A DNA stretch of 64,000 nucleotides from Candidatus Poribacteria bacterium (GTDB lineage: Bacteria > Poribacteria > WGA-4E > WGA-3G): assembly GCA_028824125.1 (NCBI GenBank), contig JAPPES010000140.1, positions 112,696 through 176,695 on the forward strand, read 5' to 3'. A program made the translations under genes and the position numbers. The notes beneath the pieces were generated by a model. That model was given only the letters and a program-made list of their open reading frames with translations, was not told the origin of the DNA and ran no database searches. How positions within the stretch are numbered: the first letter of the stretch is position 1; the number at the start of each line of letters is the position of its first letter. This document shows positions 51,678 through 60,232 of this stretch, piece after piece.

Positions 51678-54491
51678 TTAATTCAGATGTTTTTCAAACC
51701 AATCAATAATACGTTCCCAGCAATCAGCGCGGTGTTCAGGTCGCCAATACCTCACGATATGTCCTTCACCACGATACCACGCAAAAGTCGCTTTTTTCTC
51801 GAGTCTGCGTAATCCAGAGAAAAGCTCCCCAGACTGCGTATAATCATCGCGATCAAACCCTTCACCAGAATAGATTAGAACAGGGGTTTCTACCTTATCT
51901 AAGTGAAAAAGCGGTGAACTGTCAATATAGCGTTGCCTTTTTTCCCAGAGCGAACCACCTATATCCATACTTCTCTTTCCTTCTATCCACCTAATACCAA
52001 GACTTCTTCCCCGTTTCGTGAGATTTCCGTAGATTCTGGTCAAATTATAAAAACCACCACCACAAACTGCGGCTTTGAAACGGTTGGTTTGTGTAATCAG
52101 TCCGGCTGTGAAGTATCCACCGTAACCGTATCCCTTTATCCCTAATCGATCAGCATCGGCGATACCCATTTCAATGACTTTATCTACCGCAGGCAGCACA
52201 TATTCGGACAATTTTTTCAACGATTCGCTGGATCTTGACGGCACATCAACACCAAGCACGGCAAAACCACGTGCAGCAAGGAGTTGGAAGTTCATCTCAT
52301 ATCTATCTAACCCAAAAGTATAAATATACATTGATAAGTGCCTGCCCGGACGGACCCACGTAACTAAAGGATACTTTTTGCCTTCCTCATAATTGGCGGG
52401 TAGCATCAAAACCCCTCGCAAACGCTCACCGTTCTCCATTTCTGATTCGACGAAACGGACCTCACCAAATTGTAAGTCGCGCAGATGCGGATTAAGTTCG
52501 GATACCTGTTGTTGTTCTCCAGAGTCTGTATCAAACATCCAGACTTCCTCTGGATGTGTCGCATCTTGCGCTCTGTAGACAATCTGTGTGTCATTACTAA
52601 CAACCCTTAAATCGTGTTCATCTGCGATATGGCGGGTTATGCTAATTGGTTCTTCAAACAAGCAAGTAGCACGTGCCTCGGCACTGTTTATCAAATAGAA
52701 GCCTTCTTTCTTTGTTTCTGGATCATGCGTCTGGACGCAGATAGATTGCGCATCGCTTGACTGCCAGACAACATGCGTATTCACTTTCGCGACAATACCC
52801 ATGATGTGTTTCTTCAATTCTTCTGTCAGTTTCCGGGCATCGCTGCCGTCTGCCGCGAACTCCCATATATTTCCGTCAATGCCACAGAAAAACGACTCTC
52901 CTGATGGTCGCCATAACGGACGTGCGTAAAATTGCAGCTTCTCTGTAAGATTGGCAGTGAGGTTCTTCTTTACACCATCTTGAACTGAAACAATATATAG
53001 ACCATCCGGCTGGGCATATATCAGACGCTTACCGTCTGGTGACCAGCTCACGAATAGTGCTTTGTCCGTGATATTTGTCGCTAAACTTCGGACTGCCGAC
53101 CCATCTAAAGGCACTAATAACAACTCATATAAGGTATCTTGAGCTGTCAACCGCTCTTCTCCTATTACGTTGAGCACAGCAACCGCAGAATTATCTGGAG
53201 AGAGTGTAATGAATCTTGTTAACAATCCGCGAGTGAGAATTTGCAAATCACCAGTGTCAACATTGAACAGACTTAGATCCCCTTTGAACCCCACGAGTTG
53301 ATCTAATTCTTCATCTACAGACGACTGTTCATCCGTATCCGTATGCCAAACGTTTATCGCTTTCGGAATCGTCTTATTTGAGATAATTGTGGAAAGGTCT
53401 ATATCTTCAGGGCGTAACTTTGTGATGATATGTTTTCCATCTGAAGTCCACTGCGGCACTTCAAGACCGTGTGTTGCAGTAATCGGTTTTTCGCTTACTT
53501 GGCGCAGTTTATTTTTGACCCTATCCCAAACCCAAAGATGCGGTGTCCCCATTCGGTCAGAACAGAAGGCTAAGTAGTGGCCATTTGGTGACCACCGTGG
53601 TGCCCAATCGACTCCTTCATCTGCTCCGAGTTGATGCGTTTCCTTTGTTTTGAGGTTGGTAACCCGGACCTCCTGACTATGATTTTCTATCAATGCGCCT
53701 GTTAGTTGATACAGTGAGAAATCATCGGTCTGTTGTTCGAATGATGATCTTCGGTCGGGGTCTACTACTACATAGGCAAGCCACTCTCCATCAGCGGAAA
53801 GTTGCATTCGTGATCGGTCTGATAAGGACTTAATTTTGAGTATATCCGCACTCATTTTATCTGCCATGCTCATTTCTCCTTGTAAGGGATGTTGGTAACT
53901 TTGTCCCTTTTCAATAGAATTATCTGTTGTCCCTTGAATTAATAAATCGTCCTGTCTTAACCTTTGTTTTGCGCGTCGCAGCCGACTCTTAATCGTATTT
54001 TGGGGGACGCCTAAATGGCGACTTATCTCAGCGGATGTCATCTCTTCAAAATAGTGGAGTGTGATGAGTTGTTGATCGCTTTCCTTTAGTTTTGAAAGTA
54101 GTGTTTGGACTAATTCGCGTTGTGCTTCAGCAGCATCCCGCTCGTTTTCCAAAGCCACATACCGTGAATACGAATCTGCCTCTGTATTTATGACATAGCT
54201 TTCACGTATCAATTTAGACATTGATTGATTTTTTCGGTACCACGCTATACAGAGGTAATTCGCAATCGCAAAAAGCCATGTTGAAAACTTCGTTGGGTCT
54301 CTCAACTTCCCCAGATTCTGATACACCTCAAAAAATGTTTCCTGTGTAATGTCTTCTGCGATGTGGTAATCCCCAATTTTCCGATATGTGTATGCGTGCA
54401 CCTGCTCTTGGTATTTATTAACCAACGTTGCAAAGGCAGCTTCATCACCTGCAAGTGTAAATTGAATTAACACAACATCGTCCGTTTTCAT
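51678..54491 (-). CDS. ECF sigma factor fused to an S9 peptidase-like domain lacking the catalytic serine
   Basis: The 937-residue protein has an ECF sigma factor in residues 1-200: region 2 ATLVNKYQEQVHAYTYRKIG to STWLFAIANYLCIAWYRKN, region 4 KESDQQLITLHYFEEMTSAE and GVPQNTIKSRLRRAKQRLR. After a linker with QGEMSMADKM comes a full S9 module: propeller (VDWAPRWSPNGHYLAFCSDRMG) then hydrolase fold. The nucleophile motif reads GYGYGGY, with G789 where the exported paralogue has serine; the histidine (GEGHIVRYWRPEH) is kept. There is no signal peptide, so it is cytoplasmic. A ligand-sensing sigma factor is the inference. The start follows GGAGATGTCAG; an internal start at 53867 could release the S9 part alone. 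Confidence 0.85.
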   Translation of the reverse strand: MKTDDVVLIQFTLAGDEAAFATLVNKYQEQVHAYTYRKIGDYHIAEDITQETFFEVYQNLGKLRDPTKFSTWLFAIANYLCIAWYRKNQSMSKLIRESYVINTEADSYSRYVALENERDAAEAQRELVQTLLSKLKESDQQLITLHYFEEMTSAEISRHLGVPQNTIKSRLRRAKQRLRQDDLLIQGTTDNSIEKGQSYQHPLQGEMSMADKMSADILKIKSLSDRSRMQLSADGEWLAYVVVDPDRRSSFEQQTDDFSLYQLTGALIENHSQEVRVTNLKTKETHQLGADEGVDWAPRWSPNGHYLAFCSDRMGTPHLWVWDRVKNKLRQVSEKPITATHGLEVPQWTSDGKHIITKLRPEDIDLSTIISNKTIPKAINVWHTDTDEQSSVDEELDQLVGFKGDLSLFNVDTGDLQILTRGLLTRFITLSPDNSAVAVLNVIGEERLTAQDTLYELLLVPLDGSAVRSLATNITDKALFVSWSPDGKRLIYAQPDGLYIVSVQDGVKKNLTANLTEKLQFYARPLWRPSGESFFCGIDGNIWEFAADGSDARKLTEELKKHIMGIVAKVNTHVVWQSSDAQSICVQTHDPETKKEGFYLINSAEARATCLFEEPISITRHIADEHDLRVVSNDTQIVYRAQDATHPEEVWMFDTDSGEQQQVSELNPHLRDLQFGEVRFVESEMENGERLRGVLMLPANYEEGKKYPLVTWVRPGRHLSMYIYTFGLDRYEMNFQLLAARGFAVLGVDVPSRSSESLKKLSEYVLPAVDKVIEMGIADADRLGIKGYGYGGYFTAGLITQTNRFKAAVCGGGFYNLTRIYGNLTKRGRSLGIRWIEGKRSMDIGGSLWEKRQRYIDSSPLFHLDKVETPVLIYSGEGFDRDDYTQSGELFSGLRRLEKKATFAWYRGEGHIVRYWRPEHRADCWERIIDWFEKHLN
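53865..53882 (-). promoter_or_regulatory. Internal ribosome-binding site inside the sigma-S9 gene
   Basis: On the minus strand AAGGAG stands 8 bases before ATG GCA GAT AAA, in frame. It would start a free 729-residue S9-like protein. The sequence is homologous to the internal site of the other sigma gene, as if a stop codon between two adjacent genes had been lost. Confidence 0.6.
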
Positions 54492-54555
54492 CTGACATCT
54501 CCGAAAAGGTTTCATTACATATAATTATAGTATAATCTGTGAATAAATGGACAGG

Positions 54556-54632
54556 ACGTTTCTTAGGTAGGATGCCTAATGGCACGAAGAAACGTTTAAT
54601 TAATCACTTCACTATATATAGTCGCGAATTGG
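54556..54632 (-). promoter_or_regulatory. Leader hairpin and conserved block upstream of sigma-S9 gene
   Basis: Perfect 9-base arms ACGTTTCTT (54556-54564) and AAGAAACGT (54587-54595), followed by the block CACTTCACTATATATAGTCG that matches the leader of the sigma-ArsR gene. It ends about 65 bases before the sigma start. Confidence 0.5.
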
Positions 54633-54720
54633 GAGGAAAAGGGTGCATAATTTTTAGTTATCGCCTGTCAGCGGTCAGCCATCAGTAAATCAACGGTATG
54701 AATCATGGCGAATACGCATA

Positions 54721-54878
54721 ATACCATTTCTAATTGACAAAGTATCATTCCGATTTTTGAGTCTCTTTGTAGGAGTGACCTCCTAGTCGCGACCGGGAGG
54801 TCGCTCCTACAGAAGAGAGTGTTGTATTCGGACAACCGATTTATCAAATAATGTCCTATCATTATTTAGAAATGGTAT
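54721..54878. repeat. Inverted-repeat element, family G copy 1, carrying family E palindrome
   Basis: Left end ATACCATTTCTAATTGACAA; right end on the other strand ATACCATTTCTAAATAATGA. The core at 54768-54812 is a family E hairpin (TGTAGGAGTGACCTCC / CGGGAGGTCGCTCCTACA). The remaining gap, 54516-54977, has only flanking repeat pieces. Confidence 0.7.
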
Positions 54879-54977
54879 AAGATATTCGTCATGATTCCCC
54901 GTGTGGTATTCTGCATTGGTTGGGAAACCGCACCTACGAGGGAACGGCATATATTTTGGGACATTCAACAGGATGAA

Positions 54978-56243
54978 TTAGGGCAGCTCCGGTTCCCTTA
55001 ACAGGCGTTCAGGCGGTAATTCACCAGTCAACGTCAATAGAAATTCCACTAAATCGTTTGCTTCCTGTTCACTCAGGTTCAGCTGTTCAAGCGTTCCTTC
55101 GCGCATGCCAACAAACCCAGATGGAACGCCGCCTGCGTTATTAAATGCTATGATAGATGCTAATGTTGGGAATTCCCCTGTGTGGAAGTATGGGGCAGTA
55201 AGTGCTACGTTACGGAGTGTAGGGGTTCTGAACTGTCCTTTATGTTGTTGTGTCGGTTCCAGAAAATTCAATATCCTTTGAGGAGTCTCTGGACTATCGC
55301 TATAGGGACTACCCCCATTAAAGGGATTCTTTAAGAGCTGCTTAATTCCATCGTATCGGCCTGTATCTGGTGGGAGTTTTCCTTGTGGGACACCAATATT
55401 ATGAAATTCATTATCTGTAAAATTCGGGGTATCGTGGCAGAGAATGCAAACCCCTTTACCGATAAAGATTTTTAAGCCGCGCTTCGCTTCAATTCCGATC
55501 GCATTCAGATCACCTGCGACATATTGATCAAACGGAGCATTACCACTGATCAGGAGACGTTCATAAGCTTCAATTGCTTTGCCGATGTTAGCAAAAACAG
55601 TATTAACGGCAATTTTATCCTTTTCGGACATATTGTCAAACTGAACATCACCCGGTTTGCCCTTAAAAGGAAATCGATTTGTGTCCGCTAAATTGGGTAA
55701 CGGACCAAACACACCTTCATAATCTTTTTGATATAGGCGTTTGATGAGATGTGCGTACTGCAGCCGTGTGCCTGCTTGTTCTTTTTCACCTTCAAGGGCA
55801 ATTAGTGCTTGCGACCAAAGTGTATCCGCTCTCCCATCCCAAAACTGCCATTTGTTATAGGCAACGTTGAGTAAAGTTGGTGCGTTTCTTGTGGCTCTCC
55901 CTGCGCCTAATGAAGTCGCTTCAACGTCTGCGAATCCGTGAAAAGGTGAGTGGCATGTTGCACATGCAACGGTACCATCTTTTGACAAACGCACATCAAA
56001 GAAAAACATCTGCCCTAATCGTGCGGCATTAGGATTGTCTACCACGCGATTTGTAGGACTTAGCGGCGGTGTGGCAGGTAGAGGGGATAAACGTTGAATT
56101 ACCGCCCATTCACGCTCCGTGAATATATCTACTTCTGTCTCAATTTCTTCATTGATTGGTAGAGAGCCTTCATCTCCGCAACCGATGCAGAAGATGGTGA
56201 TACAGCATATCATCCATATAGCGATAGAGTGGATAAGCTTCAT
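54978..56243 (-). CDS. Di-heme cytochrome c peroxidase family lipoprotein
   Basis: The 421-residue protein has a lipoprotein signal (SIAIWMICCITIFCIGC) and two CxxCH haem sites, CATCH near 95 and CILCH near 270, with the family segments NAPTLLNVAYNKWQFWDGR, GRYDGIKQLL and FRTPTLRNVALTAPYFHTG. Family members reduce hydrogen peroxide in the periplasm or oxidise other substrates (MauG-like). AAGGAAAA precedes the ATG. It stands 260 bases after the FGE-like gene on the same strand and is probably transcribed on its own. Confidence 0.9.
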   Translation of the reverse strand: MKLIHSIAIWMICCITIFCIGCGDEGSLPINEEIETEVDIFTEREWAVIQRLSPLPATPPLSPTNRVVDNPNAARLGQMFFFDVRLSKDGTVACATCHSPFHGFADVEATSLGAGRATRNAPTLLNVAYNKWQFWDGRADTLWSQALIALEGEKEQAGTRLQYAHLIKRLYQKDYEGVFGPLPNLADTNRFPFKGKPGDVQFDNMSEKDKIAVNTVFANIGKAIEAYERLLISGNAPFDQYVAGDLNAIGIEAKRGLKIFIGKGVCILCHDTPNFTDNEFHNIGVPQGKLPPDTGRYDGIKQLLKNPFNGGSPYSDSPETPQRILNFLEPTQQHKGQFRTPTLRNVALTAPYFHTGEFPTLASIIAFNNAGGVPSGFVGMREGTLEQLNLSEQEANDLVEFLLTLTGELPPERLLREPELP

Positions 56244-56351
56244 TTTTCCTTACTTCAGATGTAGGGCGAGGTCTCTGTCCCTTGCCGTTTTTGATTGGTG
56301 AACAATAGACGGGTACAGAACCCGCCCTATGGCTTAAAGTAATTTGGTATT

Positions 56352-56507
56352 ATATCATTTCTAATATATAATGTGTCATTTGCTGGGATATCTTGTAGGA
56401 GCGACCTCCCGGTCGCGACCGGGAGGTCGCTCCTACAGAAGAAGGTATCTTCAGCAGACAATAACAGTAGAATCTCTTAATGAAATAGTATTTATTAGAA
56501 TTGGTAT
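56352..56507. repeat. Inverted-repeat element, family G copy 2, carrying family E palindrome
   Basis: Left end ATATCATTTCTAATATATAA; right end on the other strand ATACCAATTCTAATAAATAC. The core has a perfect family E palindrome (TGTAGGAGCGACCTCCCGGT and its complement). The right end overlaps the stop codon of the FGE-like gene at 56507-56509. Confidence 0.7.
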
Positions 56508-57415
56508 TACTCCGCTTTAGGGGCATCCATCGCACATCTGAATCCGCGTATCTGTCCGCTGGCAAGAATGTCATCATAGTCCCGGTAGGCGCACCGCATG
56601 TAATTAAAACCGGCGAACCAACTGGCACCACGCCAAGATTTTTTCCCCATACCGTTGTTTTCAGGTCCCTTCGGATTTTTCCTTGGACTGACTAAATAAT
56701 AATCCATGTCAAACCAGTCTGAGACCCATTCTGCGACATTTCCGACCATGTTAACTGCACCGTAGGGGCTTGCACCTTCCTGAAAACTATCCACTGGTGC
56801 AGCCATAGCAAATCCGTCCAGGTGTCCATCAAATTTTCCTTCATCGTCAAAGTTGCATTTAGTTGGATCAAATTCATTGCCCCAGGGCCAGATGCGTCCG
56901 TCTGTTCCGCGTGCTGCCTTTTCCCATTCTGCTTCAGTCGGCAAACGTTTTCCAACCCATTCCGCGTATGCAACTGCATCGCCCCATGCAACACCGACAA
57001 CTGGCTGATCCGGATGATTATATTTGGGGTTGTCCCAAAAGGTAGATTTTCGATGGCCTGTTGCTTCAACAAATTTGGTATAGTCAGCATTAGAGACTTC
57101 ATATTTGTCAATAAAAAAGGCATCCAAAAATACCTGATGTTGTGGGAATTCATCAAGTGGGTCTGCTAACGGGTCTTTATCTGGATCACTTCCCATCAGA
57201 AAATCACCTGCAGGCACATAGACCATTCCCTCTGGAATGTCTATTGTTTCAGCCTCTTCTTGTGGAAGTTCTTCCAAAACCCCTACTGCATTATCGGTTG
57301 GTTCTTCAACTTCATCTTCAACAGGGATTTTTTCGTCGCCGCCACAGCCGTAGAAGGTGGTCATCAATATCATCAAGGCATAAATCAATGACTTCAATGG
57401 ACTCTGCATTTTCAT
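56507..57415 (-). CDS. Formylglycine-generating enzyme-like (SUMF1) lipoprotein, copy 1
   Basis: The 302-residue protein has a lipoprotein signal (LIYALMILMTTFYGCGG) and a SUMF1/FGE fold: EGMVYVPAGDFLMGSDPDKD, FFIDKYEVSNADY, PVVGVAWGDAVAYAEWVGKRLPTEAEWEKAAR, YGAVNMVGNVAEWVSDW and RGASWFAG...RGFRCA. Real FGE needs a cysteine pair near the end; only one cysteine is seen there (YMRCAYRD), so it is probably a binding or another-activity member rather than the sulfatase-activating enzyme. Start choice is uncertain; ATGs at 57415 and 57409 are both possible. Confidence 0.87.
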   Translation of the reverse strand: MKMQSPLKSLIYALMILMTTFYGCGGDEKIPVEDEVEEPTDNAVGVLEELPQEEAETIDIPEGMVYVPAGDFLMGSDPDKDPLADPLDEFPQHQVFLDAFFIDKYEVSNADYTKFVEATGHRKSTFWDNPKYNHPDQPVVGVAWGDAVAYAEWVGKRLPTEAEWEKAARGTDGRIWPWGNEFDPTKCNFDDEGKFDGHLDGFAMAAPVDSFQEGASPYGAVNMVGNVAEWVSDWFDMDYYLVSPRKNPKGPENNGMGKKSWRGASWFAGFNYMRCAYRDYDDILASGQIRGFRCAMDAPKAE

Positions 57416-57638
57416 AATTTGATGTAACAATTAGATGAGGGGTGTGCATAATTATATGGTCGATCAACACAGACAGCAGCGTATTTCAAGTGACGCTTCA
57501 TTATAGAAGGCAGAATGCGCGTGTGGCATTCTGCATGGTTTGTAGTAGCACAATTCATTGTGCGTCTTTGAACTTGTGGACGGCACACGGAGTGTGCCTA
57601 CTACCTTTAAGCGCACATTAGGTGTTAAATCATTTATG

Positions 57639-57817
57639 CACCATAGGCGTCAATTTAGCGGTTCGCCCCCTGGTAGGCACGTTTTGGAAACGCGCCGAGC
57701 CCAGACATCAGACGATATAAACGGCGCGTTTACAAAACGCGCCTACCTTTGGGGAATAAATCGGGGTTAGAAACCCCTCCAACAATAGGATATATCCTTA
57801 AATTGACGCTTATGGTG
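57639..57817. repeat. Inverted-repeat element, family J copy 1
   Basis: Ends CACCATAGGCGTCAATTTA and, other strand, CACCATAAGCGTCAATTTA differ at one position. The core has a long inner palindrome, arms 57672-57696 and 57723-57747 around GGTAGGCACGTTTTGG, and a GGGTTAGAAACCCCTCC hairpin. GGTGTTAAATCATTTATGCA repeats directly on both sides. A further hairpin lies at 57543-57603. The gap 57431-57884 has no gene. Confidence 0.7.
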
Positions 57818-57884
57818 TTAAATCATTTATGCACACCCATCAATTAGATATAATTTAGGAAACTTTTCCTGTGCTATAGAAGCG

Positions 57885-58721
57885 TTAGTGCGTCTTTGCA
57901 CAGCGAAATCCGACAGAACTACTGTGGTCACTGCATTGTGCGGGATAGATATAAAAAACTGTAGTGCGTGTATCTGCAGGCCCGTTAGTCCATGAACCGC
58001 CGCGAATTGTATAGATTATTCCGTTGGTCAGTTCTGAATTAATCTTTGCGGTGTACGCGTCTATAGCATTGTCATCGAGCGTACTTATTACCCATTCCCA
58101 TACATTACCAGACATATCATGAAGTCCGTACGGGCTGACTCCTTCCGCAAAACTCCCTACCGGGGCAGTTTCCATTGCGTATCCATCTAACTTACCATCC
58201 ATTTGTCCACCATCATCAAAATTTCCGAGTGATGCGTTATAATTAGCACCCCAAGGGTAGAGACGATTATCTGTGCTGCGCGCGGCTTTTTCCCATTCAA
58301 TATCAGTCGGCATGCGTTTTCCAACCCATTCGGCATAAGTTTCAGCATCTTCCCAATTGACACCAACAACAGGTTGATTAGGTGCATTCAGCGTTGGATT
58401 ATCCCAAAATTTCGGTTTCCGATGACCTGTTTCTGACAAGAATTTCGCGTATTGTTCGTTTGTCACCTCATACTTATCAATATAAAACGCTTCAACAAAA
58501 ACGACGCGCTGATCGGCTTCGTTACCAAACGTCAAACCTGTTTTTTCATTGGTGCCGAGGATTACTTCTCCTGCGGGGATTAAGACCATCTCATCAACGT
58601 CAATTACGACAGAGTTTTCTTCAGTGTCAAGTTGGATAGGAAGCTCTGAATTATCGCCGCTGCAGGCAATCAAACCGCTACATAATACGACACAAAATAA
58701 TGAATAGCTGTAAATTCTCAT
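57885..58721 (-). CDS. Formylglycine-generating enzyme-like (SUMF1) lipoprotein, copy 2
   Basis: The 278-residue paralogue of copy 1 has a lipoprotein signal (SLFCVVLCSGLIACSG) and the same fold markers (AFYIDKYEVTNEQYAKFLSETGHRK, PVVGVNWEDAETYAEWVGKRMPTDIEWEKAAR, YGLHDMSGNVWEWV, IRGGSWTNG). The two catalytic cysteines of sulfatase-activating FGE are absent here too. It starts 8 bases after the ABC ATPase gene, so it is probably transcribed with it. An exported binding protein is the safer description. Confidence 0.87.
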   Translation of the reverse strand: MRIYSYSLFCVVLCSGLIACSGDNSELPIQLDTEENSVVIDVDEMVLIPAGEVILGTNEKTGLTFGNEADQRVVFVEAFYIDKYEVTNEQYAKFLSETGHRKPKFWDNPTLNAPNQPVVGVNWEDAETYAEWVGKRMPTDIEWEKAARSTDNRLYPWGANYNASLGNFDDGGQMDGKLDGYAMETAPVGSFAEGVSPYGLHDMSGNVWEWVISTLDDNAIDAYTAKINSELTNGIIYTIRGGSWTNGPADTRTTVFYIYPAQCSDHSSSVGFRCAKTH

Positions 58722-58729
58722 AACTTTCT

Positions 58730-59707
58730 CTACTCTGCAGTTTCAGAAGTTAATGATAAGAATAACTCCTCTAAACTTTTTTCATCGGTACGCATTTCAA
58801 GCAGATTCCATTCATGTTCAACAATTGTTTTGGCTACCGCTGCCCGTATATCATCTGTGGGAGTCGACTGTATGTGAAATGTCAAAGTTTCATCTACGTT
58901 GTCTATGATGGACTGTTCAACTGATATAATATCAGGAATATTTGTGAGTACATCCATTATTTTATCTGGTTGTCCACCGGTTACCACAAGCGTAAGGCTC
59001 TTTGAAGGAGCCTTACTTTCTTCTTCAATTGGTGTAACGCTTGAAACAGCGCGACCGTTGGATAATTGAACATCCCCCGTTATTTTGCCTTTACTGATAA
59101 TCAGCAATCGTTCACACGTTTGGCTTGCTTCGGTGAGAATGTGTGTGCTAAAAAGAATCGTGCGTTCTTTACCGAGCGCCTTGATTAATTCGCGGATTTC
59201 AACAATTTGACGTGGGTCTAAACCGGATGTCGGTTCGTCAAGAATTAGGACTTCAGGGTCATGTACCAGAGCTTGTGCTAAACCAACGCGTTGCCGAAAA
59301 CCGCGTGATAGCTGTCCAATAATCTGATTGCGTCTTTCAATTAAACCGCACGACTCAATAGCAGTATCCAACCGTTCATTGATCTGTGGACGCGGAACAT
59401 TTCGGATTTTTGCCATATAAGAAAGATACTTTGTAACCGTCATTTCGGTATAAAGCGGAATGTTCTCAGGGAGGTATCCGATGCGTTTTCGCACCTCGCG
59501 CGATTCTTTGAACACGTCGTATCCAGCAACGGTGACTTTTCCGCTACTTGCAGGCATAAAGCATGTCAGAACCCGCATCGTGGTAGTTTTACCGGCACCG
59601 TTGGGACCGAGAAATCCTACGATTTGTCCTTTGTCCACACGAAAGGATATATCATTGAGTGCCTGAAATGGGCCGTAGTTTTTTGAGAGGTTTTGGACTT
59701 CAATCAT
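58730..59707 (-). CDS. ABC transporter ATP-binding protein (GldA/NosF-like)
   Basis: The 325-residue protein has Walker A GPNGAGKTT (near 35-43), the signature LSRGFRQRVGLAQALV, Walker B VLILDEPTSGLD, and a C-terminal extension of about 110 residues, as in ABC-2 type exporters of the GldA/NosF type. These work with a separate membrane subunit and often act in gliding, secretion or drug export. No permease gene is adjacent in this window. It is followed by the FGE-like lipoprotein gene. No clear ribosome-binding site. Confidence 0.88.
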   Translation of the reverse strand: MIEVQNLSKNYGPFQALNDISFRVDKGQIVGFLGPNGAGKTTTMRVLTCFMPASSGKVTVAGYDVFKESREVRKRIGYLPENIPLYTEMTVTKYLSYMAKIRNVPRPQINERLDTAIESCGLIERRNQIIGQLSRGFRQRVGLAQALVHDPEVLILDEPTSGLDPRQIVEIRELIKALGKERTILFSTHILTEASQTCERLLIISKGKITGDVQLSNGRAVSSVTPIEEESKAPSKSLTLVVTGGQPDKIMDVLTNIPDIISVEQSIIDNVDETLTFHIQSTPTDDIRAAVAKTIVEHEWNLLEMRTDEKSLEELFLSLTSETAE

Positions 59708-59788
59708 TTTGACTATTTGCTACGTTGAGCTCATTTGTTGTATTGTAAAGCAAAGATAGACGCTATTGCAATTACATGGGAGTATCTG

Positions 59789-60232
59789 TCAAAGCTCATC
59801 GATGCAGAACACGGTATTCTTTGCTTCTAAACTCCGAATTTCGGAATAGTGGTAAACTTGGGTAACTTCCACTCCATTTTTAATGATGGCTGTGGGGCGT
59901 TCAATAACGAAGTCAGCGAAGTGCGATGCGTTGAAAGCAACGTAAGCGAGGTTGAACATCTCAATCTGCCGATCATATCGCTTTGACAGATCTGGAAATA
60001 GAACAATACCTGTATCAACTTGGTAGATGCCTGCGTTTTCATCTATGTTCATCGTTTTAACCGGACACTCAATAATTGCCCGCTGATGTGTATTGGTATC
60101 CCATATTTCTGTGTGCGTTACGATGGGGAAACATTTTTGTGTCGCCTCAATAATGGCTGCGTTGCTATCAAGGATCCGGACCTGCGATGCCTCCTGAACA
60201 TCAAACAAGGGGCCTCCCCAATAATCCTGCAC
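59789..60232 (-). CDS. Hypothetical protein with zinc-ribbon-like N-terminus; true start unclear
   Basis: From a GTG at 60232 the gene encodes 147 residues (VQDYWGGPLFDVQEA... to the end FCIDEL). The same frame stays open upstream for 88 more codons, to 60496, with protein-like content: CPRFWVESRCRIIDN, DYYQCGSCKSEHTF, NPNYDFLPVFGEEHIAVFRRHAYCNDN. The C-x2-C pairs suggest a zinc ribbon. No ATG, GTG or TTG begins that extension, so either a rare start codon or a frameshift near 60450-60500 is involved. Family unknown. It lies between the phosphoesterase and the ABC ATPase genes on the same strand. Confidence 0.6.
   Translation of the reverse strand: MQDYWGGPLFDVQEASQVRILDSNAAIIEATQKCFPIVTHTEIWDTNTHQRAIIECPVKTMNIDENAGIYQVDTGIVLFPDLSKRYDRQIEMFNLAYVAFNASHFADFVIERPTAIIKNGVEVTQVYHYSEIRSLEAKNTVFCIDEL

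Noticed and set aside
52406..52603. Antisense and overlapping small frames within the S9 and propeller genes
   Set aside because: They appear in paralogous positions because the parent proteins are homologous, not because they are genes.
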